Shown: positions 42,282 through 51,823, counted from the first letter of the stretch. The stretch: DNA of 64,000 nucleotides from QHXN01 sp032162705 (GCA_032162705.1 JAVRON010000125.1:39801-103800), one strand, 5' to 3'. Notes: generated from the sequence alone by a model not told the origin. Made by a program: numbers and translations.

Positions 42282-43994
42282 ATGATGAGCAGCAGCATTC
42301 AAGGGGTTATCGCACAAAATCACATGAGACGTTCAAACCTTTCTTCCAACACACGCACGGCGCTGGCCGCATTCGCGCTTCTGGCCTCGTTACTCGTCTT
42401 CGCCGCCGCAGACGTGGCCGCGCAGACACCGACACCAACACCGACCGCGACGCCGACGCCAAGCCCGACCGCGACGCCAAGCCCGACGCCCACGCCGGGC
42501 GCGACGCCGACGCCGACGCCGGAGATGAATGAGTTCGAGGCCAACCTGACCGGCGCTGCCATCAACGGCACCGTGCCGAAGGGCAACGCCGAATATTCGG
42601 TCGAGACCGGAGGCCGCGAGTTCCGCGTCCGCATAGAGAACGTGAACCTGCCCGCGGGCACGACGCTCAACGTACTCGTTGACGGCACGAAGGTCGGCAC
42701 GCTCGCGGTCGCCGCCAGCCTCCAGCGCAGCGAGCTAAGGCTGAAGACGGAGGACGGCCAGACCGTGCCGCAGATCAACTCGCGCACGCGCGTCGTCGTC
42801 ACCAACCAGACGGGCGCGACGCTTCTGGCAGGCTCGTTCTCGAACATCCCGCAGACGATTCCGAACCCGGGCCCCGCGCCGATGCCGACGCCGGGCCCCG
42901 GAGGCGAGCTTCGCATCGAGTCGCGTCTCGCAGGCGCAGCCATCGGAGGCTTGACGCCGACCGGCGTCGCAAAGTTCCGCCAGCGCAACGGCAACCGCAA
43001 TCTCGAAATCGAAGTCGAGCGGGTCAACCTTCCCTCGGGCACGACTCTTAACGTGTTCATCGACGGCGTGAAGGTCGGCGAGCTTGTCATCACCTCGACG
43101 CTCGAAAACGAGTTCGAGCTTGAGACCGAGCACGGACAGGCTGTGCCCAACATCACGACGGCCTCGACCGTGGTCGTCTCGAACTCTCTGGGGCAGACCA
43201 TCCTGAGCGGCGTCTTCAACACCGCCGGGCTTATCTCGCAGCAGTCCAACGACATCGACGCCACCACGTTCTTCGTCGAGCAGCAGTACAGAGACTTCCT
43301 CGGGCGCGAGGCGGACGACTCCGGCCTCGGCTTCTGGTCTTCGGAGATCGCGAAGTGCAACGGCGACGCGGCCTGCGTCCAGCGCTCGCGCGTCAACACG
43401 TCAGGAGCCTTCTTCCTCTCCATCGAATTTCAGGAGACGGGCTACATGCTCTACCGCTTCAACAAGGAGAGCTTCGGTGTGATGCCGCGCCGCAACGCTT
43501 TTCTAGTTGACATGCAGGCGGCCTCTCAGGGCGTCGTCGTCGGTCAGGCGGGCTGGGAGCAGAAGCTCGAAGACAACAAGCGCCGCGCGGCTGAAACGTG
43601 GGTCGAGCGCCCGGAGTTCCACCAGCGCTTCGACGGCTTAGGCGATGACCAGTTTGTTGACGCGCTCTTCCAGAACGCGGGCGTCCAGCCGACGCAAGCC
43701 GCACGCAGCGCACTCGTCGAAGGGCTTCGCACGCACACAGAGACCCGCGCGACTGTGCTCCGAAAGGTCTCGGACGACCCGTCGTTCCGGCAGAAGGAGC
43801 AGAACCCTGCCTTCGTCCTGATGCAGTATTTCGGCTACCTCCACCGCAACCCGGACGAGGGCGCGGATGTGGACATGAGCGGCTTCAACTTCTGGCTCAG
43901 GAAGCTCGACGACAACGGCGGCGACTTCCACCGCGCAGAGATGGTTCGCGCCTTCATCGAAGCCACCGAATACCGCAAGCGCTTCGACTGGTAG
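42282..43994 (+). CDS. exported protein with duplicated beta domain and DUF4214
   Basis: A 570-residue secreted protein. Signal peptide region ~15-46 (TALAAFALLASLLVFAAADVAAQ, given in part), then a Thr-Pro-rich spacer TPTPTPTATPTPSPTATPS (~47-80). Two homologous ~100-residue beta domains follow (~85-190 and ~205-315), each with LxGAAIxG, VNLPxGTTLNV, DGxKVGxL and GxAVP/GQTVP phrases. A DUF4214 domain spans ~325-570 (VEQQYRDFLGREADDSGLGFW; MQYFGYLHRNPDEGADVDMSGFNFWL). DUF4214 is common on extracellular proteins and may aid surface attachment. ATG 42282 has GGAG 5 nt upstream. The longer frame begins in the repeat element. Confidence 0.82.
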   Translation: MMSSSIQGVIAQNHMRRSNLSSNTRTALAAFALLASLLVFAAADVAAQTPTPTPTATPTPSPTATPSPTPTPGATPTPTPEMNEFEANLTGAAINGTVPKGNAEYSVETGGREFRVRIENVNLPAGTTLNVLVDGTKVGTLAVAASLQRSELRLKTEDGQTVPQINSRTRVVVTNQTGATLLAGSFSNIPQTIPNPGPAPMPTPGPGGELRIESRLAGAAIGGLTPTGVAKFRQRNGNRNLEIEVERVNLPSGTTLNVFIDGVKVGELVITSTLENEFELETEHGQAVPNITTASTVVVSNSLGQTILSGVFNTAGLISQQSNDIDATTFFVEQQYRDFLGREADDSGLGFWSSEIAKCNGDAACVQRSRVNTSGAFFLSIEFQETGYMLYRFNKESFGVMPRRNAFLVDMQAASQGVVVGQAGWEQKLEDNKRRAAETWVERPEFHQRFDGLGDDQFVDALFQNAGVQPTQAARSALVEGLRTHTETRATVLRKVSDDPSFRQKEQNPAFVLMQYFGYLHRNPDEGADVDMSGFNFWLRKLDDNGGDFHRAEMVRAFIEATEYRKRFDW

Positions 43995-44000
43995 GGATGA

Positions 44001-44084
44001 GCAGTAGTCAGTAGCCAGTAGTCAGTAGTCAGTAGAAACGGTAAGAGGCAGCGCGGACTTTAATGTCCCGCTGCCTCTTGCTTT
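44001..44084. repeat. half element: GTAGTCA left arm plus terminator hairpin (E12)
   Basis: Left arm 44001-44036 (five GTAGTCA-like units) and central hairpin with stem AAGAGGCAGCGCGGAC / GTCCCGCTGCCTCTT (44043-44079), followed by GCTTT. The right heptamer arm is missing. The hairpin matches the centre of the element at 19652. Confidence 0.85.
44043..44084 (+). terminator. intrinsic terminator inside element E12
   Basis: 15-bp imperfect stem with 6-nt loop then GCTTTAAAG; downstream of the DUF4214 gene. Confidence 0.6.
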
Positions 44085-44178
44085 AAAGTCTCTGTTGCCT
44101 CTTACTTTTTTTGCCGAGAGGAATTCGACCGCCGGGCTTCTCCGACCCGCGCCTTTTGGTTAAGATGGTCGCCTGAAG

Positions 44179-46365
44179 ATGCTTACCCCCGGAACCATTC
44201 TGCAAGGGCGCTATCGCGTCGTGCGTCAACTCGCGCGCGGCGGGATGGGAACAATCTACGAGGCCGTGGACGAACGCCTCGACACAATCGTCGCGTTGAA
44301 GGAGACTTCGGTCGGCGGAGAGGAGCTGCGCAAGCAGTTCGAGCGCGAGGCACGCCTGCTCGCGCGTCTGCATCACCCGGCGCTGCCGCGCGTCAGCGAC
44401 CACTTCGAGGAGGGCGAAGGCCAGTTCCTCGTCATGCAGTTCATCGGCGGCAGCGATCTCGAAGAGATGCGACGCGCGCGACCGGGCGGCTCGTTCCCCG
44501 CCGCGCAGGTTCTCGAATGGGCCGACCAGTTGCTCGACGCGCTCGAATACCTGCACACGCAGGAGCCGCCCGTCATCCATCGCGACATCAAGCCGCAGAA
44601 CCTCAAGCTCACAGAGCGCGGTCAGGTGATGCTGCTCGACTTCGGGCTGGCGAAGGGTTACGCAAGCTCGACCTCGCCGCTTGCGCCCGCCGCGAGCGTC
44701 CTCGGCTACACGCTCGTCTACGCGCCGCTCGAACAGATGCAGAGCACGGGCACAGACCCGCGTAGCGATATCTACTCACTCGCCGCGACCCTCTATCACC
44801 TGTTGACCGGCACGACGCCGCCCAACGCGCTCGCCCGGGCCGACGCCTCCGTTAACGGCGAGCCAGACCCTCTACGCTCCGCCGACGAGTTGAGCGCGCA
44901 GGTCTCTTCGGACGTGGCCGCCGTCCTACGCCAAGCGATGGCGCTCCGCCGCGACCAGCGTCTCTCCTCCGCCGCCGCAATGCGCCGTTCGCTCCGCGAA
45001 GCCGACAAGACCACGCGTCCCACGCTCGCCGCCGACGGACTAAAGACAATCGCCATGTCGCCGCGCCCGACCGACCCCAACCCGTCGGTGGCGGTGGCGA
45101 CAGAAAATACCAAGCCCGCCTCCGTAACGCTGATGGCAGAACAACCGCGTTCGACTGAGCAACCGCGGACGATGGAGCAACCGCCGCTGACGGAACGGCA
45201 ATCGAGACGAACGCCGCCGCTGCTGATCGGCGGACTCGCGGCGCTGCTGCTGCTCGGAGTCGTCGGCGCTGTGCTCACGCTCACAGTCTTTCGAAAGCCG
45301 GGCGTGGTGCGCAACGCACATTCCGGCGCGAAGGAGAACGGTAAGAGCGGCGCGGACGTAAGCGGCAAGGGCGGCGCGAACACTTCGGGCGAGGCAGCCG
45401 CGCCAGCCGACGACTCAAACGTAAACGACGCTAACGCGACCGGCGCGGGGAGTGTCAGCGGGAAACTCACGCTCGCGGGACACGGCGCGTGGGATGTGCA
45501 GTCGGTCGTCTTCTCGCCCGACGGCAAGCTCGTCGCGGGCGGGGGCGACGACCAGTTGGTCAGACTGTGGAACGCGCAGTCCGGGCTTCCGGGCGAGACC
45601 TCGCCCGACCTCGGCGGCAGCGTGCGCCCCATCGCGTTCTCGCCCGACGGCAAGACGCTCGTCGCCGCGCTCTTCTACCTTGCTGCCTCGAACCGTTGCG
45701 CCGTCGTCTTCCTCGACACGCAGGGCGGCAAGCTCTTCGCGGAGAAGCGCAGGGTCAACGTCCCCATCTGTCCACTCTCGGCTGCGGCGCTCTCGCCAGA
45801 CGGCAAGACCCTCGCGACCGCGTCGAGCGAGGTAAGGCTCTGGGACGCACAGACGGGCGAGCTGAAGCACGCGCTCGAAGGCCACAGCGTAGTGACGGAG
45901 TCGGTCGCGTTCTCGCCGGACGGCCAGATGCTCGCGAGCGCCGGACACGTCGATGGGACAGTCCGTCTGTGGGACGTGCGCGAAGGAAAACTCAGGCAGG
46001 AGATCAAGGCGCACGAAGCCCCGACCGCTGTGGCCTTCTCGCCCGACGGTCACGTGCTCGCGACGGGCGGCTATGACGGCGCACTCAAGCTCTGGGACGC
46101 GAACGCAGGCTCGCCTCGGAAGACTCTGGAATACGCTGCTAACTCCGTCATCGTCTCTATCGCCTTCAGCCCCGACGGCAACCTCCTGGCGTGCGGCGGC
46201 AACGGCCCCGACGGCGAGCTTAAGGTGTGGGACGCGCGGACGGGCGAACTGAAGTTTGATCTCAAGGCGGGCGGCACAGTCAATTCAATCGCCTTCTCTC
46301 CAGACAGCACGCGGCTCGCCTGCGCTACGACCGACAAGACGGTCGCCATCTTCGGGCTGCGCTAA
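44179..46365 (+). CDS. serine/threonine protein kinase with WD40 repeats
   Basis: A 728-residue membrane kinase. Kinase domain ~1-270: glycine loop LARGGMGTIYEAV (18-30), ATP Lys41 in VALKE, catalytic loop HRDIKPQN (~134-141), DFG (~154-156), APLEQ. A Ser/Thr/Pro/Glu linker follows (~270-345), with one transmembrane helix (~347-371; LLIGGLAALLLLGVVGAVLT). A periplasmic low-complexity piece and about six WD40 blades (~430-728, LAGHGAWDVQSVVFSPDGKLV; VRLWD) form a beta-propeller. Hanks-type PknB-like kinases with an external sensor are common in this phylum. The propeller may bind protein or ligands. ATG 44179. Confidence 0.93.
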   Translation: MLTPGTILQGRYRVVRQLARGGMGTIYEAVDERLDTIVALKETSVGGEELRKQFEREARLLARLHHPALPRVSDHFEEGEGQFLVMQFIGGSDLEEMRRARPGGSFPAAQVLEWADQLLDALEYLHTQEPPVIHRDIKPQNLKLTERGQVMLLDFGLAKGYASSTSPLAPAASVLGYTLVYAPLEQMQSTGTDPRSDIYSLAATLYHLLTGTTPPNALARADASVNGEPDPLRSADELSAQVSSDVAAVLRQAMALRRDQRLSSAAAMRRSLREADKTTRPTLAADGLKTIAMSPRPTDPNPSVAVATENTKPASVTLMAEQPRSTEQPRTMEQPPLTERQSRRTPPLLIGGLAALLLLGVVGAVLTLTVFRKPGVVRNAHSGAKENGKSGADVSGKGGANTSGEAAAPADDSNVNDANATGAGSVSGKLTLAGHGAWDVQSVVFSPDGKLVAGGGDDQLVRLWNAQSGLPGETSPDLGGSVRPIAFSPDGKTLVAALFYLAASNRCAVVFLDTQGGKLFAEKRRVNVPICPLSAAALSPDGKTLATASSEVRLWDAQTGELKHALEGHSVVTESVAFSPDGQMLASAGHVDGTVRLWDVREGKLRQEIKAHEAPTAVAFSPDGHVLATGGYDGALKLWDANAGSPRKTLEYAANSVIVSIAFSPDGNLLACGGNGPDGELKVWDARTGELKFDLKAGGTVNSIAFSPDSTRLACATTDKTVAIFGLR

Positions 46366-46370
46366 AAACA

Positions 46371-46526
46371 GTAGTCAGTAGTCAGTAGTCAGTAGTCAGT
46401 AGGAATACACTCTTTGCTGAGCGTCACTCACCTTTGACGGTTGACGGAGTTCGACTGAGAAGACGGTCGAAAACTACTGACTACTGTCTACTGTCTACTG
46501 TTTACTTCCTACTGGCTACTGTCTAC
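46371..46526. repeat. inverted-repeat element, GTAGTCA family (E13)
   Basis: Left arm ~46371-46402 of GTAGTCA units, right arm ~46472-46526 of CTACTGT/CTACTGA units, ~70-nt centre. 3' of the kinase gene. Confidence 0.9.
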
Positions 46527-46599
46527 TCTCTTATTGTATCCTCCACTGCGTCTCCTGACTTATCAATTCCATAACACGCCCACGGAGGACACGAATGCT

Positions 46600-48447
46600 A
46601 TGCGCTCCGAAGCGAAATGCCTCGTTCTCTCGCTGCTCATCTTAGCGTTCGTCTGGCAGTCCGTGCCCGCGGGCGCGCTGGCGGGCGCTCGAACGAACCG
46701 CGCCGAGCGCGAGACGTTGAAAGGTAGTGACGCCGCGCCCGCTCTGAACAAGCTCTTTGAAGAAGAGTGGGATTGGACGATGCGCGAGAATCCGACGTTT
46801 GCCTCGACGCTCGGCGACCGGCGCTTCAACGACCGCTGGCCGGACGAGAGCCTTGAGGCCAACGAGCGCCGCCAGCAGCACCGTCTCCAGACGCTCGCAC
46901 GTCTGAAGACGATTGACCGCGCGCGTCTCGCCGCGTCCGACCAGCTCAACTACGACCTCTTTCGCAAAGACCTTGAGAACGACATACAGGAGTATGGCTT
47001 TCGTCTCTACCTGATGCCCGTCAACCAGCGCGGCGGCATCCAGAGCGCCGACGAGCTGACGGAACTCCTGCGCTTCCAGACCGTCAAGGATTACGACGAC
47101 TGGCTCGCGCGCCTGCGCGCCTTCCCCGCCTACGTCGATCAGACTCTGGCGCTCATGCGCGAAGGCGTGCGCGCTCGTATGCTCTGGCCCAAAGTCACCT
47201 TGCAGCGCGTGACCGCACAGCTCGACCGCCAGCTTGTCTCGCGCGCAGAGGACAGCAACTTCTACAAGCCCTTCCGCGACTTTCCTCTCGACATCCCGGA
47301 AGCAGACCGCGCGCGCCTGTCGCAGGCCGGGCGCGAGGCCGTCGCGCAGTCGGTCATCCCCGCGCTCCGGCGTCTGAAGGAATACTTCGTCTCGGAGTAT
47401 CTGCCCGCCTCCTTCGACCGCGTCGGCGTCTGGCAGTGGCCGAACGGCGCGGAGGCTTATGCCTTCCTCGCGCGCCGCTACACGACGACCGACATGACGC
47501 CCGAGCAGATTCACGAAAAGGGCTTGAGCGAGGTCGCGCGCATCCGCGCAGAGATGCAGAAGGTCATGGCGCAGGTCGGATTCAAAGGCTCGCTCAAAGA
47601 CTTCTTCAAGAAGCTTCGCACGGACGAACAGTTTTACTACAAGACGCCCGAAGAACTTCTCGCAGCCTATCGCGCCACGGCCAAGCGCATCGACCCGAAT
47701 CTCGTCAAGGTTTTCAAGACGCTGCCGCGCATGCCCTACGGCGTCATCCCCATCCCCGACACGCTCGCGCCCGACACGACCACGGCCTACTATCAGCAAG
47801 GCTCGCCCGACGGCTCGCGCCCCGGCTACTACTACGTCAATCTCTACAAGCCCGAGACGCGCCCGAAGTGGGAGATGATGGCCTTGAGCCTGCACGAGTC
47901 CGTGCCCGGCCACCATCTTCAGATCGCGCGTGCGATGGAGTTGGGTGAGATTCCGAAGTTCCGGCGCTACGGCGGCTACACGGCCTTCATCGAGGGCTGG
48001 GGGCTTTACTCGGAATCCCTGGGCGAAGAGATGGGACTCTACGACGACCCCTACTCGAAGTTCGGCCAGTTGACCTACGAGATGTGGCGCGCCGTGCGTC
48101 TGGTCGTTGACACAGGGATGCACTACTACAAGTGGGACAGGCAGAAGGCCATCGACTACTTCCTCGACAACGCCGCCAAGACCGAGCTGGATGTGACGAA
48201 CGAGATCGACCGCTACATCACAGACCCCGGCCAGGCGCTCGCATACAAGATCGGCGAGCTGAAGATCAAGGAACTACGCGCACGCTCTCGCGCCGCGCTC
48301 GGCGAACGCTTCGACGTGCGCGAGTTTCACGACGTGGTACTCGGCTCCGGCGCGCTCCCGCTCGACGTGTTGGAGCGAAACGTTGACGAGTGGATCAGCA
48401 AACAGAAAGCGCAGGCGAACGTCGGACAGAATGCGCGGAAGAAGTGA
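46600..48447 (+). CDS. DUF885 family metallopeptidase-like exported protein
   Basis: A 615-residue protein with a signal peptide (~5-30: CLVLSLLILAFVWQSVPAGA). The DUF885 fold covers ~45-600. Motif SLHESVPGHHLQIA (~430-443) carries the HExxxGH-type zinc-binding pattern of this family, and ELGEIPKFRRYGGYTAFIEGWGLYSESL follows with the Glu. The family is treated as dipeptidase or carboxypeptidase-like, biochemically under-studied. Start ATG 46600 has GGAGG 10 nt upstream; the longer frame starts near a repeat. Same direction as the kinase gene but separated by an element with probable terminator activity. Confidence 0.88.
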   Translation: MRSEAKCLVLSLLILAFVWQSVPAGALAGARTNRAERETLKGSDAAPALNKLFEEEWDWTMRENPTFASTLGDRRFNDRWPDESLEANERRQQHRLQTLARLKTIDRARLAASDQLNYDLFRKDLENDIQEYGFRLYLMPVNQRGGIQSADELTELLRFQTVKDYDDWLARLRAFPAYVDQTLALMREGVRARMLWPKVTLQRVTAQLDRQLVSRAEDSNFYKPFRDFPLDIPEADRARLSQAGREAVAQSVIPALRRLKEYFVSEYLPASFDRVGVWQWPNGAEAYAFLARRYTTTDMTPEQIHEKGLSEVARIRAEMQKVMAQVGFKGSLKDFFKKLRTDEQFYYKTPEELLAAYRATAKRIDPNLVKVFKTLPRMPYGVIPIPDTLAPDTTTAYYQQGSPDGSRPGYYYVNLYKPETRPKWEMMALSLHESVPGHHLQIARAMELGEIPKFRRYGGYTAFIEGWGLYSESLGEEMGLYDDPYSKFGQLTYEMWRAVRLVVDTGMHYYKWDRQKAIDYFLDNAAKTELDVTNEIDRYITDPGQALAYKIGELKIKELRARSRAALGERFDVREFHDVVLGSGALPLDVLERNVDEWISKQKAQANVGQNARKK

Positions 48448-48520
48448 CTCGTTGATATAGATGTAGGGGTAAGGCCCGTTCGTAGTTTCGTCAAACTTGT
48501 GAATAGAGTGAAAGGCAATT

Positions 48521-48635
48521 CACCACCGCAGACACAGAGGACACGGAGATGGCACAGAGGATTTTTTGAAATTTCAAATGTGAAATCTTTAATTACTCTG
48601 TGCCACCTCTGCGCTCTCTGTGTCTGCGGTGGTTA
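48521..48635. repeat. inverted-repeat element, CACCGCAGACACAGAGG family (E14)
   Basis: Left arm ~48521-48563, right arm ~48595-48635, near-perfect complement with 8-9-nt unit flavour. The loop is AT-rich (TTTGAAATTTCAAA type). Confidence 0.88.
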
Positions 48636-48706
48636 ACCTTAACTCGCGTCACTCTCAAGACGGCGGGCAAGGACGACTCCTCCAGAACTGCCCTTGAAAG
48701 ACACAG

Positions 48707-50362
48707 TTGAGCACTCCTCTCAATCAAGACAGCGGTTCGGTTGTCACCACGACTTTCGTCCCCGACCTGCTCTACGTCGGCGACCGCTTTGAGCGTGAGC
48801 GTGGACTGACCTGCGACCCCGCGGGCCATGTCCTCTCGCTGCCCGACGTGGGCGTGCTGCGGGAACTGAGCGGCGGCCCTTTGCGCGAGAGCGAGACATA
48901 CACAATCGCCGACCCCGAGAGCGGCCGTCTCTTCGCCACGCGCTTCGTCCGCCTACGCAAACGCGCTCTGCTGCCCGGCATGGTCAACGCGCACTCGCAC
49001 GCCTTCCAGCGCGTCATCCGCGGGCGCACGGAGTATCGCGGCAGCGCGCACGACGCCGACTCCTTCTGGACTTGGCGCGAGATGATGTACGCGGCCTCTG
49101 CGCGGCTCATGCCCGAAGACATCTACGACGCCTCGCGCATGGCCTTCCTTGAGATGGCCTTGGGCGGCATCACTTCGGTCGGCGAGTTTCACTACCTGCA
49201 CCGCACGCCCGAGGGCAAAGAGTACGACGACCCAAACCTGCTCGCGCGCGAGGTCGTGCGCGCGGCGCGCGACGTGGGACTGAGGATCGCTCTGCTGCGC
49301 ACGGCCTACGCGCGCGCGGGTTTCCAACGGGACGCGGACGAAAGACAACGTCGCTTCATCGAGCCAGACCCCGAAACCTTCATCCGCAACACCGAAGCTC
49401 TCATGCGCGACCTCGCGCCGGGCGAGATGCGCGGCGCTGCGGCGGGAGCAGGCAAGCCCCTGCCGTGCGCGTGGGTCGGCATCGCGCCGCACAGCGTGCG
49501 TGCCGTGCCCGTCGAGTACCTGCGCGAGTTGAGCGCGTTCGCCAAAGCGCGTGACCTGCCTCTGCACATGCACGTCGCCGAGCAGCCCGCTGAAGTCGAA
49601 GCCTGCCTCGCGGAGACCGGGCTTACTCCCGTCGCGTTGCTCTCTGAAGAGGGCATCCTCAGTTCGCGATTTACGGGCGTCCACGCCGTCCACATCACGC
49701 GAGAGGAGATTGCGTCGCTCGCTGCTTCGGGTGCGTGCGTGTGCGCCTGTCCGACGACCGAGCGCAATCTGGGCGACGGCGTCGTGCCCGCGGACGCGCT
49801 GCTCAATGCTGGCGTGCGCGTGTCGCTCGGCACAGACAGCCACGCGCAGATCGACCTGCTCGAAGACGCGCGCGGGCTGGAATATCATCTACGTCTGCGT
49901 GCGCTCCGGCGCAACGTCCTTGCGCCCGTGCGCGTCGAAGGCGAACAGCTTGAGAGTCGTTCTGACAAGCATGTTGAGAGTCGTTCTGACGTGACTGCGG
50001 GAGGCGTAGAAGGACGCGAGATGAACAAAAAAGATTACGGAATGTCTGCGCTCGCGACGCGGCTCTTCGAGTGCGCGACCGCGAGCGGCGCACACAGCAT
50101 CGGCGCGCACGCGGGTGTGTTTGAGCTGGGCCGCGCGGCAGACTTCTTCACGGTTGACCTCGAAGACCCAACGATTGCGGGCGCATGCGCGGAAGACCTT
50201 CTACCCGCGATAGTCTTCTCGCTCTCGCGCGCAGCCGTCCGCGAAGTGGCCGTCGGCGGACGCCTCGTCATCGAGTCGGGCAGGCACGCCGCCCAAGCCG
50301 AAATCATCTCGCGCTTCGCCGCGCTTCAACGAAGACTCTGGGGAAGTCGTAAGAAAAATTAA
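48707..50362 (+). CDS. hutF: formimidoylglutamate deiminase (HutF)
   Basis: A 551-residue amidohydrolase-superfamily enzyme converting N-formimino-L-glutamate to N-formyl-L-glutamate and ammonia in histidine breakdown. Seen: LPGMVNAHSHAFQRVIRG (~88-105; zinc His pair), GITSVGEFHYLH (~145), LHMHVAEQPAEVEACL (~285), and late TTERNLGDG with the Asp/His zinc motif SLGTDSHAQIDL (~370). HutF proteins are ~450-460 residues; here extra residues occur at the N-terminus and in a ~30-residue insertion with a duplicated ESRSD motif (~417-427). Start is TTG 48707 (no ATG before the domain). Other hut genes are not in the window. Confidence 0.87.
   Translation: MSTPLNQDSGSVVTTTFVPDLLYVGDRFERERGLTCDPAGHVLSLPDVGVLRELSGGPLRESETYTIADPESGRLFATRFVRLRKRALLPGMVNAHSHAFQRVIRGRTEYRGSAHDADSFWTWREMMYAASARLMPEDIYDASRMAFLEMALGGITSVGEFHYLHRTPEGKEYDDPNLLAREVVRAARDVGLRIALLRTAYARAGFQRDADERQRRFIEPDPETFIRNTEALMRDLAPGEMRGAAAGAGKPLPCAWVGIAPHSVRAVPVEYLRELSAFAKARDLPLHMHVAEQPAEVEACLAETGLTPVALLSEEGILSSRFTGVHAVHITREEIASLAASGACVCACPTTERNLGDGVVPADALLNAGVRVSLGTDSHAQIDLLEDARGLEYHLRLRALRRNVLAPVRVEGEQLESRSDKHVESRSDVTAGGVEGREMNKKDYGMSALATRLFECATASGAHSIGAHAGVFELGRAADFFTVDLEDPTIAGACAEDLLPAIVFSLSRAAVREVAVGGRLVIESGRHAAQAEIISRFAALQRRLWGSRKKN
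49955..49993 (+). repeat. short direct duplication inside hutF
   Basis: GAGAGTCGTTCTGAC occurs twice, 25-27 nt apart, encoding ESRSDKHVESRSD in the insertion region. Confidence 0.7.
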
Positions 50363-50486
50363 CATGGATAGACAGGATATGCAGGATAAGAGAGTTTTTG
50401 TTTTCTGATTTGAAATCAGAATTTGAAATCTCAAATCTCAAGTCTTCAGTCCTATATCCTGTTCATCCTGTCCATCCATGTTAATT
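50358..50486. repeat. inverted-repeat element, ACATGGATAGACAGGAT family (E15)
   Basis: Left arm ~50358-50388, right arm ~50452-50486, near-complementary. AT-rich core TTTGAAAT/TCAAATC. Between hutF and the deacylase gene. Confidence 0.85.
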
Positions 50487-50521
50487 CTCCGTTCTCCCGC
50501 ACGGGCCTTTGCACGGAAGAT

Positions 50522-51664
50522 ATGAACGTCGAAAGCACACTGGCCGAACTCGTCCGCATCGACTCGCGGTCGTCGGTCTCGAATCTCGAACTCATCCGCC
50601 ACGTCCTGCCGCGCGTCGAGGCGGCGGGCTTGTGCGCGCGCCTGTTTCCCTACACGGACGAGAGCGGCGTCAAGAAGTTTAACCTCGTGGCTGTTCATCC
50701 CGCGTCGATTGCCGACGGCGATGAGATAGAGTTGGCGCTCGTCGGCCACGCGGACACAGTACCGTTCGACCCCGCGTGGGCGGAGGCACTTGCGCTGACG
50801 GAGCGCGAAGGTAAACTCTACGGGCGCGGTGCGTGCGACACGAAGGGCTTTATCGCGGCGGCGCTCGTAGCCATTGAGGAGACGGACGTGCGAAGGCTCG
50901 CGCGCCCGTTCGCGTTTGTGTTGACGGCGGATGAAGAGGTCGGGTGTCTAGGTGCGAAGCGCCTGGCCGAGTCGCGGCCTTTCAGCGTGCGCCATGCGGT
51001 CGTGGGCGAGCCGACATCTTTGCAGCCCATGCGCGCGGGCAAGGGCTACTGCCTCGCCGACGTGACCGTCCGGGGGCGCGAGGGGCACAGCGCCTACCCG
51101 CACTTGGGCGTGTCGGCTATCACGCGTGCCGCACGACTCGTCACGCGCATCGAACAGATCGCTGAAGCGCTGAAGCGCGAAGCGCACGAAGCATTCGACC
51201 CGCCGCACACGACCATCAACGTCGGACTCATCTCCGGCGGCACTGCCAAGAACATTATCGCGGGCGTGTGCCGCTTCACGCTCGAATGGCGACCCGTGCC
51301 GGGACAGCGGGCCGAGCACGTCGCGGAACTCTTCGCACGCGAGGTCGAATCCCTGCGAATGGAGGAAGAGAGCTTCGACTGTGAGATGGTCTTGACGCGA
51401 CTCGATGCGGGCATGGAAACGTCGGCGGATGCGCCGCTCGTCGTCGCGCTTGAAGAGTTGACGGGCAAGGCGGCGGGTACGATCTCGTTCGGTACGGAAG
51501 CGCCGCAGTTGGCCCAGTTGGGTGCGGACGCGGTCGTCTTCGGCCCCGGCGACATACGCGTCGCGCATCGCACGGGCGAGTTCGTCCCCGCCACGGAGTT
51601 GCGCGAGGCCGTGGGAATACTGCGCCGCACAATCGAACGCTTTTGCGCCGCGGGGCATCAATAG
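50522..51664 (+). CDS. M20 family amidohydrolase, ArgE/DapE-like
   Basis: A 380-residue zinc amidohydrolase. Seen: LALVGHADTVPFDP (~73-86, first zinc His/Asp), LYGRGACDTKGFIAAALVA (~99-117), FVLTADEEVGCLGAKRL (~131-147, EE pair), VGEPTSLQPMRAGKGY (~161-176), and the dimerisation domain with GREGHSAYP (~184-192). This is the acetylornithine deacetylase (ArgE) pattern rather than CPG2. Its position right after hutF suggests it could act on an N-acyl-glutamate product, but standard N-formylglutamate deformylase is HutG, so that is only inference. Start ATG 50522 (MNVESTLAELV). Confidence 0.85.
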   Translation: MNVESTLAELVRIDSRSSVSNLELIRHVLPRVEAAGLCARLFPYTDESGVKKFNLVAVHPASIADGDEIELALVGHADTVPFDPAWAEALALTEREGKLYGRGACDTKGFIAAALVAIEETDVRRLARPFAFVLTADEEVGCLGAKRLAESRPFSVRHAVVGEPTSLQPMRAGKGYCLADVTVRGREGHSAYPHLGVSAITRAARLVTRIEQIAEALKREAHEAFDPPHTTINVGLISGGTAKNIIAGVCRFTLEWRPVPGQRAEHVAELFAREVESLRMEEESFDCEMVLTRLDAGMETSADAPLVVALEELTGKAAGTISFGTEAPQLAQLGADAVVFGPGDIRVAHRTGEFVPATELREAVGILRRTIERFCAAGHQ

Positions 51665-51684
51665 AACGTGCTCTAATACGTATT

Positions 51685-51806
51685 GCGGAAGCCCGACCGT
51701 GAGGGAGGGCGTAAGGAACGATGAACTGAAGGCAACTCTTAATTTATAGTTCATCGTTCCGAGTTCATCGTTTCACATACGCCCTCCCTTACGGTCGGGC
51801 TTCCGC
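51685..51806. repeat. nested inverted-repeat element, GAAGCCCGACCGT family (E16)
   Basis: Outer 29-nt arms 51685-51713 and ~51778-51806, one mismatch. Inside is a second hairpin with arms GGAACGATGAACT and AGTTCATCGTTCC (~51714 and ~51747) and a partial third copy. The outer arm is the same family as the element at 59738. Confidence 0.88.
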
Positions 51807-51823
51807 CTCAAAGGCATTTATCA

